Source of the DNA: an uncultured Thermoplasmata archaeon
GTDB lineage: Archaea; Thermoplasmatota; Thermoplasmata; Methanomassiliicoccales; Methanomethylophilaceae
Reading direction: 5' to 3'
Length of the DNA stretch: 7,548 bases
NCBI GenBank assembly: GCA_946545675.1
Contig: CAMNNR010000059.1
Span: 1 to 7,548 of the forward strand
In this document: positions 1-6,472 of the stretch, in pieces
How the letters are laid out: every line of letters begins with the position of its first letter
Position numbering within the stretch: position 1 is the first letter of the stretch
Notes under the pieces: generated by a model
Database searches by the model: none
The model's input: the letters and a program-made list of their open reading frames with translations, nothing else
What the model was told of the DNA's origin: nothing
Position numbers and translations under genes: made by a program

Positions 1-93
1 CTCCATGAAGATGCGTTCCTGGAAAAAATTACCATCCCGAAGATTGTAGGAAACAATTACACCGACTATCTGACCTACTCGAAGGAGCTCTGA
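1..93 (+). CDS. 3' end of an unidentified protein gene, first visible gene of the importer operon
   Basis: Frame 1 is open from the left edge to a TGA at 91-93 and gives the last 30 residues of a protein, ending in ...NNYTDYLTYSKEL. Too little is visible to assign a family. The stop lies 4 bases before the ATG of the receptor-permease gene, and that gene's ribosome binding site is inside this reading frame, so the two are almost certainly co-transcribed and probably translationally coupled. Genes at this place in FecCD-type operons often encode substrate-binding proteins, and the Tyr-rich tail would not contradict that, but this is inference from position only. Confidence 0.6.
   Translation, partial: LHEDAFLEKITIPKIVGNNYTDYLTYSKEL
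82..87 (+). promoter_or_regulatory. Shine-Dalgarno site for the receptor-permease gene
   Basis: AAGGAG ends 10 bases before the ATG at 98 and matches the archaeal anti-Shine-Dalgarno core. It lies inside the last codons of the preceding gene, which supports both the ATG chosen and coupling between the two genes. Confidence 0.75.
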
Positions 94-97
94 AACA

Positions 98-3000
98 ATG
101 TATAAGAAAGTGATACTGGCAGTAGTCGCGTTGGTTGCGATATGTCTCACATTCACTGCTCCCGCAACGGATGTCGATGCTGAAGGTACAAGCGTTGAAG
201 TCCTAATCGATAAAGGTAATGGACAAACCTATTGGACAACTGGAGAAGGCAGTACGCTCGAAAGCGTAATATCCTCAGCGTGTGACAAGCTCACTTTCTC
301 ATTCTCTGCATCAGGATCCAATGTAACTATCGATGGCCTCACCAGCAGGACATTCTCCGACGGCACCTGCCAGTGGAACTATTACACCTACTCAGACGGG
401 TGGGTTAAAGGAACCTATTCTGGGTCATCCGCGCCCCCCTCGACGGCGATTGCTTTAGGTTTCTACTCGGGCGACATCCTGCCGACCGTTACTCCCGCAT
501 ACAAAGATGCGTGGACTATGATACATGCGGATGCTCTCAACAGTGGGTCCGTCAACAACTATCAGCCTTCGACGAAGGAAGCTGCAGTATCATTTATGCA
601 CTATGGGGAATCCAAGATAAAACCGGCCTGCTATGCTTCGCCCCTATATGAGAATGGACATGCGTATTTCACCTCTGAAGACTTCACGAAAAAAGCTGCC
701 TCGAACCTTAAGAGCAGAGTGGTCTGCTACGACACAACGACTGGCAATCTGTTATGGGAGCGTACTTCATCACCTATTGGTTACGAACTCTCGACTGCGG
801 CAATTTACGATAATCATATCTACTTCGTGAAAAACAACGGATACATCAACAGCATTCCGTTGTCTGGAAGTGGCGCTGGTACAGTCGATCACTCTTACCA
901 AACCGCCGTTACCCCCATACCAGAAACCGCAGGATACATTGAAACAGGACTCTCCAGCGTCATATATGATTCGGGGCACATATTCATCGGCAGTACTGCA
1001 GGCAATGTACTGTGCCTTACTCCTGAATTAGAACTAGTGTGGTCAACAAAGGTCGAAGGTGCAATCTACCCCTCATCTTCCTTGACTGTGGCGGATGGAC
1101 GCGTATATGTCGGAGACTGCAGAGGATATATTACAATCCTCAATGAGACTGATGGTACAACCCTCGCCAAGAAACTGGTATACTTCGAAGAGAGCGGTCG
1201 CGTTAATCCTCCCGCAGTACTCGGAGACTACATAATCGCAAGCTACGGCGATGGCAAAGGAATGAATGCCGCATTCTGGGCGGCCATCGTCTTGAAGTTC
1301 AATCCGGCCACCAACGCCCTCACCGTGGTCAAAGATCTCAGCGACAAGTGCGTCAAGAGCGGATACCTAACAATATCTCCCCATAAAACCCACGTATTCG
1401 GTTCGATAACCATTGATACCAAGAATTATCTGTGTCGTATCTACCCTTCGGGAAACCTCGAGGTCATGTTTGAAATAACAGATACCCACGGAGGATTCAC
1501 CCTGGTGGACAATACATACCTGTATACTACCGAATACAACACAGAAGCAGCCTCATCCGGTAAGGTTCTTGTGTACAATATGGAGGGTAAAATACTAAAG
1601 ACAATAGCCAAACCGGATGAAGTCGACAATTATACTATGGCGAGCACTGCCGTCGCAGGACCCTATGTGATCGCATGTACCGATTCAGGAGGTATCGTGA
1701 TTGAAGGAAGTATGGTCTCTGGAGGCGATGACCCCGATCCTCCTGGCCCCACTCCTCCTGAACCAGAAGACGAACACAATGTGGCAGCAGTCAAATTCAT
1801 GATTGCAGAGGAGAGTGAATTCTACTTCACCATCGAAGGAAAGGGCCTCACGGTAATGGATGCATTCCAGGATGCTATCAGGCAATATAATTACACAGAT
1901 TATGTAGGATATGGTGGTGACGCAACCAACTATTCGATTGAATCCATATTCGGTCTGTCCCTAAAGCAAACAGATGCATCCCACACACAGTATTGGATCT
2001 CCATGTCATGGGACTCGGATGAGAACGACTGGTTACCTGCTGCCAACACAATGTCCCAATTGTATGCCGATGAATACACCACATTCCTAGTCTATTACGG
2101 AACCACTTCAGGGATGTCTGCTAGTGCCCCTGAATCACTTCCGGCAGCATCTGAACTGCAACCCTTGAAGCAGACAGGGGAGGGTAAAAAATTCATGATA
2201 GAATCCCCCCTTGGTTCATTCTTCGTAATAAGTGGAACCGGCAGTACAGTGAAGGAAGCATTCCTCAACGCTTGCGTAGAAAACGCCATTCCACACACTG
2301 TCACCGAAAACAGCGTGACCTTGTACACACTTTCGGCAACAGACGGATTTGACTGGAGATTGTTCGAAGGCAGTTCTGGCGGATGGTCCCAATCCACACA
2401 ATCCCTTGCCAGCAGCACTTCTTCAGCATCCCTGCTGGCACTTTATTTCTGCGAGTCAGGACACTCGCCTGCAATAAAAACGTCCAGCCTCATGGACTTT
2501 CCCGCTTCAAATGATATGCTCGGAGCGGTGTTACAATATCTCGGAATAGCAATCGTCGCAGTCATTCTGATACTGATTGCTGCATACCTTATACGTATCA
2601 AGAGGACCCAACCTATGGGAGTGATGGCATACTTGAGATCGACATTGAACAGATATAATCCCACAGAATCAAAGATAAAACACAACAAACTCAGACTACT
2701 CGTAGTCTGCTTGGTAGGTCTGATAGCAACATTCGCCATGTTCCTCTGCAGCCTAGCCATCGGACCGTCCGTTAACCTATCGCTGGGTGATGCAATGTCA
2801 GCACTCATATCAGCAGTGGGTAAGAATGGGCAGGATCTCAACTTCAACGAAATCATCGTTTACCAGTCCAGACTTCCTAGGGCACTTGCAGCCATGGCTG
2901 TAGGAATAGGGCTATCAGTCGCAGGATGCGTTTACCAGGCGATTATTCGCAACCCTCTTGTAGATCCATACATCATGGGAGTCTCATCCGGAGCGGGAAC

Positions 3001-3718
3001 ATTCGCCGTGGCCGCTATCGCAGCTAATTTCACATTCTTCGGACTCCTTGCCAGCAACACGTTCTCTACTCCCATACTTGCCATCGTCGGAGGACTGCTT
3101 GCATTCGGATTGACCATGCTTATAGCAGAGAAGGCCGGGGGATCATCTACAAATTACGTTCTCGCGGGAGTTGTCATCGGTCTCGTATTCTCAGCGATTC
3201 AGACTCTCTTGCTGGTCACGTCATCCAGCGATAAACTCACAAGTGCCATATCCTGGCTGTTCGGAAGCTTCGCCAATGTGGGTTGGGATACAGTATGGAT
3301 TATTGTGTTCCCTGCTCTTTTCCTGGCTGTTGTGCCACTTTTCTGGGCGAAAGAGCTTAATCTTGTCCTGCTGGGAGAGGATCAGGCCAGGCAGATGGGA
3401 CTCAACGTGAGAAAATTCAACAGATGGATGCTCATTTTGGCATCCGTCCTTACCTCGGTCTGCGTAGCTTTCGTCGGAATCATCGGTTTCGTCGGAATGG
3501 TCATCCCTCACCTCAGCCGTATGATACTAGGCGGAGACCACAGACTGGTTCTTCCGGCTTCGATTATGATGGGTGGCGCATTGATGCTGTTCGCAGATCT
3601 TGCTGCCAAGATGCTCATGATCCCCACAGAACTGCCGGTAGGTGCTATCACAACGATTATTGGCGTACCTATGTTCGCCTATCTCCTAATCAAAAAAGGA
3701 AGGATGTACAGTGGATGA
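98..3718 (+). CDS. Secreted DUF4430/beta-propeller receptor fused to a BtuC/FecCD-type ABC importer permease
   Basis: A 1206-residue protein, probably the membrane and capture subunit of a corrinoid (or iron-chelate) importer. Residues 1-28 form a signal peptide with a hydrophobic core at 5-21. About 31-127 is a DUF4430-like domain with W-N-Y...DGW at 93-102. About 140-540 reads as a PQQ-like propeller, with strand pairs such as TTTGNLLWE (213-221) and DGRVYVGDCRGYITILNETDG at about 333-353. A Pro/Asp/Glu linker (543-560) leads to two further DUF4430-like domains (about 563-668 and 697-786). A helix at 807-832 followed by RIKR takes the chain into the cytoplasm, which suits a BtuC-type permease that starts inside. 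The permease (about 865-1206) has a normal full length and the family hallmarks: RLPRALAAMAVG with RNPLVDPYIMG (925-961), GFVGMVIPHLSR (1130-1141) and ELPVGAITTIIGVP (1178-1191). The start has a good Shine-Dalgarno site, and the stop overlaps the ATPase gene. DUF4430 resembles the transcobalamin C-terminal domain, hence the corrinoid guess; heme or siderophore is the alternative. Confidence 0.9.
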   Translation: MYKKVILAVVALVAICLTFTAPATDVDAEGTSVEVLIDKGNGQTYWTTGEGSTLESVISSACDKLTFSFSASGSNVTIDGLTSRTFSDGTCQWNYYTYSDGWVKGTYSGSSAPPSTAIALGFYSGDILPTVTPAYKDAWTMIHADALNSGSVNNYQPSTKEAAVSFMHYGESKIKPACYASPLYENGHAYFTSEDFTKKAASNLKSRVVCYDTTTGNLLWERTSSPIGYELSTAAIYDNHIYFVKNNGYINSIPLSGSGAGTVDHSYQTAVTPIPETAGYIETGLSSVIYDSGHIFIGSTAGNVLCLTPELELVWSTKVEGAIYPSSSLTVADGRVYVGDCRGYITILNETDGTTLAKKLVYFEESGRVNPPAVLGDYIIASYGDGKGMNAAFWAAIVLKFNPATNALTVVKDLSDKCVKSGYLTISPHKTHVFGSITIDTKNYLCRIYPSGNLEVMFEITDTHGGFTLVDNTYLYTTEYNTEAASSGKVLVYNMEGKILKTIAKPDEVDNYTMASTAVAGPYVIACTDSGGIVIEGSMVSGGDDPDPPGPTPPEPEDEHNVAAVKFMIAEESEFYFTIEGKGLTVMDAFQDAIRQYNYTDYVGYGGDATNYSIESIFGLSLKQTDASHTQYWISMSWDSDENDWLPAANTMSQLYADEYTTFLVYYGTTSGMSASAPESLPAASELQPLKQTGEGKKFMIESPLGSFFVISGTGSTVKEAFLNACVENAIPHTVTENSVTLYTLSATDGFDWRLFEGSSGGWSQSTQSLASSTSSASLLALYFCESGHSPAIKTSSLMDFPASNDMLGAVLQYLGIAIVAVILILIAAYLIRIKRTQPMGVMAYLRSTLNRYNPTESKIKHNKLRLLVVCLVGLIATFAMFLCSLAIGPSVNLSLGDAMSALISAVGKNGQDLNFNEIIVYQSRLPRALAAMAVGIGLSVAGCVYQAIIRNPLVDPYIMGVSSGAGTFAVAAIAANFTFFGLLASNTFSTPILAIVGGLLAFGLTMLIAEKAGGSSTNYVLAGVVIGLVFSAIQTLLLVTSSSDKLTSAISWLFGSFANVGWDTVWIIVFPALFLAVVPLFWAKELNLVLLGEDQARQMGLNVRKFNRWMLILASVLTSVCVAFVGIIGFVGMVIPHLSRMILGGDHRLVLPASIMMGGALMLFADLAAKMLMIPTELPVGAITTIIGVPMFAYLLIKKGRMYSG
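3698..3704 (+). promoter_or_regulatory. Shine-Dalgarno site that fixes the GTG start of the ATPase gene
   Basis: GGAAGGA ends 6 bases before GTG at 3711. The first in-frame ATG comes only at codon 58, after the Walker A motif, so the GTG is the only start that keeps the nucleotide-binding site. Confidence 0.7.
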
Positions 3719-4547
3719 ATATAATGCCCAACAGGAACAAGATCAAGTCCCGCTGTTAGAGGTACGGCACCTGGGGAAATACTATGAAGACGGTTACCAC
3801 GCGGTAAAGGACGTCTCGTTCTCTTTGCCTTCTGGAAAACTCGTCGGCCTCATTGGCCACAACGGATGCGGAAAGACCACCATGATGAAGTGCATCAACA
3901 AGATGCATGACTTCCAAGTGGGAGATATTCTCATCGATGGTGAATCCGTCAAAGGAAAAACAACGAGCGAGATTGCCAAAAAAGTAGCTAATGTGCCAGC
4001 GGAACTCCGCAATAGCTTCGGACTCACTGTATACGAGACAGTTATGTTGGGGAGATACCCCCATCTCAAAAACTTATGGTGGGAGACCGACGAAGATGAA
4101 ACAATCGTTATGGAGACTATGAAGAAATTCGGAGTACACCATCTGATGAACAAGCAACTGAACATGCTCTCGAGCGGTGAAATGCAACGCGTATTGATTG
4201 CCAAAGCATACGTTCAGGAACCCCGTCTGATGCTTGTCGACGAACCTACGTCCCACTTGGATATGAAATACAAACTCAATGTCATGGAATATCTTAGGGC
4301 GATGGTGAAAAAAGACATGACTATTCTGGTTGCAGAGCATGATATCTCACTCATGGCCAGATACTGCGACCTCTGTATCATCATGAAAAAGGGTGAACTC
4401 GTAGCCATCGGGGATCCCAAAAAAATCATCACCGAAGAACTTATTCAAGACGTATATGAAGTCAGTTCTTCCGTCGGTCTAGACCGGGACGGGGAACTGT
4501 ACATCCTGCCCAAGAAATACATGGGCAGCGATGAATTCTTCGAGTAA
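3711..4547 (+). CDS. ABC transporter ATP-binding protein, BtuD/FecE type
   Basis: A 278-residue cytoplasmic ATPase expected to power the permease encoded just upstream. It starts at GTG, and the genes overlap by 8 bases, typical of subunits made in fixed proportion. Visible motifs in order are Walker A GHNGCGKTT (49-57), the TVYETVMLGRYPH stretch (106-118) typical of the iron-chelate/B12 group, signature LSSGEMQR (153-160), Walker B LMLVDEPT (173-180), D-loop SHLD (181-184) and the switch histidine H210. Length is normal. The Q-loop is odd: the family normally has VPQ or LPQ, but here the sequence is NVPAE (94-98), so alanine 97 (codon 3999-4001) replaces the glutamine that senses the gamma-phosphate and contacts the permease. 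E98 might substitute. The family assignment is secure; the transported substrate is inferred from the partner. Confidence 0.95.
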   Translation: MDEYNAQQEQDQVPLLEVRHLGKYYEDGYHAVKDVSFSLPSGKLVGLIGHNGCGKTTMMKCINKMHDFQVGDILIDGESVKGKTTSEIAKKVANVPAELRNSFGLTVYETVMLGRYPHLKNLWWETDEDETIVMETMKKFGVHHLMNKQLNMLSSGEMQRVLIAKAYVQEPRLMLVDEPTSHLDMKYKLNVMEYLRAMVKKDMTILVAEHDISLMARYCDLCIIMKKGELVAIGDPKKIITEELIQDVYEVSSSVGLDRDGELYILPKKYMGSDEFFE

Positions 4548-4551
4548 AACT

Positions 4552-4574
4552 TAGGGGGCAACCCCTATTTTTTT
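4552..4574 (+). terminator. Terminator of the importer operon, GNRA-capped hairpin plus T7
   Basis: Five bases after the ATPase stop, TAGGGG (4552-4557) pairs perfectly with CCCCTA (4562-4567) around a GCAA tetraloop, followed by seven Ts (4568-4574). This has the form of an intrinsic terminator. Many archaea need only the T tract, so the hairpin may instead stabilise the mRNA 3' end. Confidence 0.75.
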
Positions 4575-4610
4575 CAATAATCGTGGGATGCACCTGCATC
4601 CAATTTATTG
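4575..4610. repeat. Nested inverted repeat between the operon terminator and the insertion sequence
   Basis: GGATGCA (4586-4592) and TGCATCC (4595-4601) are perfect 7-base arms around CC. They are enclosed by outer arms CAATAA (4575-4580) and TTATTG (4605-4610). It begins directly after the T tract. It could be a second terminator or processing hairpin, serving the converging - strand gene before the insertion, or a protein-binding dyad. No family is recognised. Confidence 0.5.
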
Positions 4611-4624
4611 CCACAGTTGTAAAA

Positions 4625-4649
4625 ACCGAAATTCCCGGTTTTGAACTAC
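4625..4649. repeat. Left terminal inverted repeat of the insertion sequence
   Basis: ACCGAAATTCCCG (4625-4637) and TTGAACTAC (4641-4649) recur in reverse complement at the right end. The spacer between the two blocks is 3 bases here against 4 on the right, a single-base difference in length. Confidence 0.85.
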
Positions 4650-4650
4650 A

Positions 4651-6288
4651 TCACTCTGTGACATCTCCGACAGACAGCTGAGCGGGGTCGTCGACCTCGA
4701 ACAGCTGGAAGATCTCCCTGACCTTCTTCGTCTTCTCGTTCCTTACCCTGAGCCCGTCATCATCGATGATCTTGTAGGTGGCGGCGGACATCAGCATGTT
4801 CTCCACCGTCAGCCCTTTGATGTTGCTTTCGGTGACTATCAGTTGCATCCTGACCCGGATCATCAGAGCCAGGAACTTGATGAACAGCCGTCCGCGTGCG
4901 CGGACGGGATCCCCGGTCCTCCCGCGTTTTCCATCGAGCTCGTTCTTGAAGATCTCGAAGGCCATCTCAACACAGTTCCTCGTGTCGTAAGCGGTCATAC
5001 TGACCTCCCAATCCATGTTCGGGGTCAGCATGATGAACATCCCCGCCCTGTTCCTGAAGAACGTCATGGCGTTGTTCTTGTAGGATACCTTCATCCGGCC
5101 CTCCGAATCCAATGAATACTCAAGATATTTGGCAGTCCAGCCAGCCTTCTTCGCGAATGTGCGTGCGGGATCCTTGAACTTCTTGCCATCCAGCTCCCTG
5201 ATCTTCTCCATTAGGGCCATCTTGAGCTCCTGCTCGTCATCGCTCCTCTTCTTCGAATCGAAGCATACATATGCCTTCAGTCTGAACTTCGCATCCGCGA
5301 AGTTCTCATCGTCGTCGCTGACGTATTCGAAACCGCTCTCTGTTTCGATGATGCCTACGGATCTCTCCTGCACGCTGTATACGTGGCCGTCGTGGATCCT
5401 GTCGAATTCCGGTTTGGTCACATCGGGAGCGAAGTCGGTGAGCAGCTTCTTCATCACCTTCGAGCTCACGGTCGATGGCATCACGAAGTCGATGCCGTCA
5501 TTCATCATAGATGCGATGTTGCCGGCGCTTTCGAACCCCCTGTCCATCACAAGGGTGCAGCCAGGCACCTTCGTATTCATGGATTGCGAGAAGCGCTTCA
5601 ATGTCACTATGTCGGAGACGGAACCCGGGAACATCTCGAACGCTATCGGATCCCCTCTGCTGCTTGTTGCCAACCCTATGTTGATCTGTTTAAGCGATTC
5701 ACCGTCACGGTTCTTGCCCCACTCCGCGAAGCCGCCCAGCTCGGAATAGGTGGATTGCGATGTAAGGTCGTACAGGAATCTGTCGCCGGAGAATCTCTTC
5801 GCGCGGAGCGTGAAGAGATCGTCCATGCAGCCCGTCGACTCCCCCAGTATCTTGGTTATCTCGCTCATCCTCTGTGAAGTGAAATCGGTCCTTCCCATGC
5901 CGAGGATCTCCCTGATGTATGTCGACTCCAGTGTTATCTCCGTATCCATGAAGGGCGTGGGTGCTAATGCCTGGGCCATGGCCAGGCATAGAATGGATTT
6001 ATCAGCGTTACCGAAGGATAGGGAGAGATCCTCCTGTATCCCGATGTCGTCACAGACCTTCTTCGCGATCATCACATTTCCGTAATCCTTTATCCTGAAC
6101 GAGCCGTCCTTCAATGTGAATTTCATCGACTCTGTCTTGACTTTCTTAGGAATTATCGCTCCGGTCTCCGGATCGACTACGCCGAGATACTCTTTGATCG
6201 TTACAGGATACTTCTTTCCTGGCTCACGTCTGGATGTGCTTCTGAACGCGTATTTCTTCCCGTTGCGCTCTTCATAGCATACTTTCAT
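4651..6288 (-). CDS. DDE transposase of the IS4/IS1634 group
   Basis: A 545-residue cut-and-paste transposase. The catalytic residues are readable: D174 in FLYDLTS, D249 in TLVMDRGFES, and E441 within AYDTRNCVEMAFEIFK, a perfect Y434-x2-R437-x3-E441-x6-K448 signature of IS4-type enzymes. A long insertion rich in charged residues lies between the second D and the E (about 275-430), as usual in this group. The N-terminal part (about 1-60), with a KYPVTIKEYLGVVDPETG segment, is typical of IS1634-like proteins and may bind DNA. The ATG at 6288 lies about 28 bases from the centre of a TATA box, with no Shine-Dalgarno site, so a leaderless transcript is likely. There is no frameshift or internal stop, and length is normal. 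The stop abuts the left terminal repeat. Confidence 0.95.
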   Translation of the reverse strand: MKVCYEERNGKKYAFRSTSRREPGKKYPVTIKEYLGVVDPETGAIIPKKVKTESMKFTLKDGSFRIKDYGNVMIAKKVCDDIGIQEDLSLSFGNADKSILCLAMAQALAPTPFMDTEITLESTYIREILGMGRTDFTSQRMSEITKILGESTGCMDDLFTLRAKRFSGDRFLYDLTSQSTYSELGGFAEWGKNRDGESLKQINIGLATSSRGDPIAFEMFPGSVSDIVTLKRFSQSMNTKVPGCTLVMDRGFESAGNIASMMNDGIDFVMPSTVSSKVMKKLLTDFAPDVTKPEFDRIHDGHVYSVQERSVGIIETESGFEYVSDDDENFADAKFRLKAYVCFDSKKRSDDEQELKMALMEKIRELDGKKFKDPARTFAKKAGWTAKYLEYSLDSEGRMKVSYKNNAMTFFRNRAGMFIMLTPNMDWEVSMTAYDTRNCVEMAFEIFKNELDGKRGRTGDPVRARGRLFIKFLALMIRVRMQLIVTESNIKGLTVENMLMSAATYKIIDDDGLRVRNEKTKKVREIFQLFEVDDPAQLSVGDVTE

Positions 6289-6310
6289 TGTAGTACAATA
6301 TAGTACTACA
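6289..6310. repeat. Perfect octamer inverted repeat at the transposase start, possible operator
   Basis: TGTAGTAC (6289-6296) and GTACTACA (6303-6310) are perfect arms around AATATA. The repeat fills the space between the TATA box and the ATG, covering the predicted transcription start, so a bound protein would block initiation. The octamer recurs at 6379-6386 next to the right terminal repeat, and GAACTACA lies at the left repeat (4643-4650), suggesting a site for the transposase itself. That role is inferred. Confidence 0.55.
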
Positions 6311-6312
6311 AA

Positions 6313-6320
6313 TATATAAA
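6313..6320 (-). promoter_or_regulatory. TATA box of the transposase gene
   Basis: Read on the - strand this is TTTATATA, close to the archaeal consensus. Its centre is about 28 bases before the ATG, placing the transcription start at or within a base or two of the start codon. Confidence 0.65.
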
Positions 6321-6347
6321 CAATTTGTTTATAAAGCCTTTATAAAC
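6315..6347. repeat. Overlapping TTTATAAA-type palindromes upstream of the transposase
   Basis: TATAAACAA (6315-6323) faces TTGTTTATA (6325-6333) around one base. GTTTATAAAG (6327-6336) faces CTTTATAAAC (6338-6347), also around one base. The two dyads share a half-site, so three related half-sites occur in 33 bases. Each also resembles a TATA box and could direct transcription in either direction. They may bind a regulator or the transposase. Confidence 0.5.
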
Positions 6348-6390
6348 AATATTTAAAGAATCATGGGATCAAAAAATGGTACTACACTTC

Positions 6391-6416
6391 GTAGTTCAAT
6401 ATTCGGGAATTTCGGT
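6391..6416. repeat. Right terminal inverted repeat of the insertion sequence
   Basis: GTAGTTCAA (6391-6399) and CGGGAATTTCGGT (6404-6416) are the reverse complements of the two conserved blocks of the left repeat. An extra GTACTACA copy (6379-6386) lies just inside and could pair partly with GTAGT at 6391-6395. Confidence 0.85.
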
Positions 6417-6424
6417 AAAAAATT
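6417..6424 (-). terminator. Possible T-tract terminator of the surface protein gene
   Basis: On the - strand, about 50 bases after the stop codon, the sequence reads AATTTTTT with no hairpin, and runs directly into the insertion sequence. Oligo-T alone can terminate archaeal transcription. The same A/T run may be part of the target duplication. The rest of 6425-6472 shows nothing recognisable. Confidence 0.35.
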
Positions 6425-6472
6425 AAGTGGTTTGGTAAGAAGTTTAGGAAAAAGTTTGATGGACTTTCCGAC

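Larger units (their letters stand above)
4625..6416 (-). mobile_element. Insertion sequence, IS4 superfamily, IS1634-like, about 1.79 kb
   Basis: The element is bounded by imperfect terminal inverted repeats (4625-4649 and 6391-6416) and carries one full-length DDE transposase on the - strand. The transposase stop is next to the left repeat, and about 100 bases of regulatory sequence lie between its start and the right repeat. The flanks share AAAA (4621-4624 and 6417-6420), a possible 4-base target duplication, but A-rich surroundings make it uncertain. IS1634 relatives can also make long variable duplications, and none is evident here. The coding part looks richer in G+C than the flanking genes, as expected of acquired DNA. 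Everything needed for transposition appears intact. Confidence 0.85.

Noticed and set aside
1741..1780. Pro/Asp/Glu-rich stretch as a possible frameshift or gene boundary inside the fusion protein
   Set aside because: The frame continues without a stop into clear DUF4430-like sequence; the stretch is a typical interdomain linker.
3424..3759. A 111-codon + strand frame spanning the permease-ATPase junction
   Set aside because: It is a shadow of the permease in another frame, where the conserved FecCD motifs are clear.
4611..4624. Extension of the terminal inverted repeats outward by a shared CCAC 10 bases beyond each end
   Set aside because: Only about 1 of the 10 intervening bases matches, so the shared CCAC is likely chance.
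5129..5877. Long open frames on the + strand inside the transposase gene (206 and 164 codons)
   Set aside because: They lie antisense to a well-supported DDE transposase, have compositions expected of reverse-strand codons and show no recognisable domain.
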